Source: an uncultured Prevotellaceae bacterium (GTDB lineage Bacteria; Bacteroidota; Bacteroidia; Bacteroidales; Bacteroidaceae). Taken from it: a DNA stretch of 51,289 bases. The DNA lies in contig CADACW010000041.1 in assembly GCA_902786565.1 (NCBI GenBank), forward strand, positions 1 to 51,289. Direction: 5' to 3'. Below the pieces are notes generated by a model, which did not search any database, was not told where the DNA came from, and saw nothing but the letters and a program-made list of their open reading frames with translations. Of this stretch, positions 51,190 through 51,289 are shown piece by piece. How positions within the stretch are numbered: position 1 is the first letter of the stretch; every line of letters starts with the position of its first letter. Made by a program: the position numbers and the translations under genes.

Positions 51190-51289
51190 GTAATCGAGTA
51201 GGAGGTAAACACTAATCGTAGGTGTTTATCTCCTACTTTCGTGTTTACCGACCTCTCACACCACCGTACGTGCCGTTCGGCATACGGCG
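51190..51289 (-). mobile_element. 3' end of a group II intron (domains V and VI); 5' part outside window
   Basis: Read on the minus strand from the window edge: CGCCGTA, TGCC, GAAC, GGCA, CG, TACGGTG. This is a domain V hairpin with the catalytic CGC, the conserved two-base bulge and a four-base loop (51262-51289). Then GTGTGAGAGG leads to a long hairpin (51197-51237, 16-bp stem with one mismatch), fitting domain VI. The 3' splice point is near 51190 but cannot be fixed by eye. The reverse transcriptase and intron 5' end would lie beyond the window. Confidence 0.75.

Noticed and set aside
51197-51237. Long hairpin after the last giant gene as an intrinsic terminator
   Set aside because: Only a short T run follows on the plus strand; the adjacent domain V signature makes it group II intron domain VI.

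Overview
The window reads as chromosomal DNA of a Bacteroidota bacterium, most likely Prevotellaceae. Reasons: a type III glutamine synthetase at the left edge; at least six promoters of the Bacteroidota form TTTG-N19/20-TAnnTTTG; no strong Shine-Dalgarno sites; BspA-like leucine-rich repeat proteins; AraC-type membrane sensors; DUF3667, DUF3089 and DUF1294 proteins; and heptanucleotide repeats scattered between and inside genes. No tRNA, rRNA or CRISPR was seen.

Left part (1-9.5 kb) is ordinary small-gene territory, almost all on the minus strand: the 3' end of glnN with its terminator; a membrane protein plus winged-helix regulator pair; a DUF3089 lipase-like lipoprotein, DUF3667 protein and tiny lipoprotein operon; a broken AraC-type membrane sensor interrupted by a short repeat element; a three-gene operon (unknown, YqiA-like esterase, DUF1294); and an operon of a BASS transporter with a PheC-like periplasmic protein. 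Middle part (9.5-22.5 kb): a 2437-residue secreted protein ending in a dockerin, an AAA-ATPase/PD-(D/E)XK protein, and two divergently transcribed AraC-type regulators, one multi-pass membrane and one TPR plus transmembrane.

Right part (22.6-51.2 kb) is the most striking: two consecutive two-gene modules on the plus strand. Each has a BspA-type LRR protein with a C-terminal dockerin-like segment (1614 and 2158 aa), followed 12-15 bp later by a giant protein (2752 and 2759 aa). The giants start with a cohesin-like domain and continue with CARDB, Calx-beta, carboxypeptidase-regulatory-like, glycine-rich hinge and InlB-B-like repeats. Module 1 also ends with a translationally coupled 62-residue acidic peptide. 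Four of the five large proteins end in a short tail resembling a reduced T9SS C-terminal signal. I infer that each module makes a large cell-surface complex, possibly joined by cohesin-dockerin-like contacts and possibly controlled by the TPR-AraC regulator just upstream, in front of which lies a 21-bp-spaced direct repeat. The far right edge is the 3' end (domains V and VI) of a group II intron on the minus strand.

The window is rich in small mobile or repetitive DNA. A 99-bp hairpin element occurs twice, 16 kb apart, almost identical, both times inside an AraC-type regulator gene and in the same reading frame. An array of three 19-bp palindromes at 22-bp period occurs three times plus a fragment. 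A 25-bp motif is embedded in two neighbouring genes in different frames. Heptamer repeats recur at gene edges. Domain assignments are by eye and no search was run.
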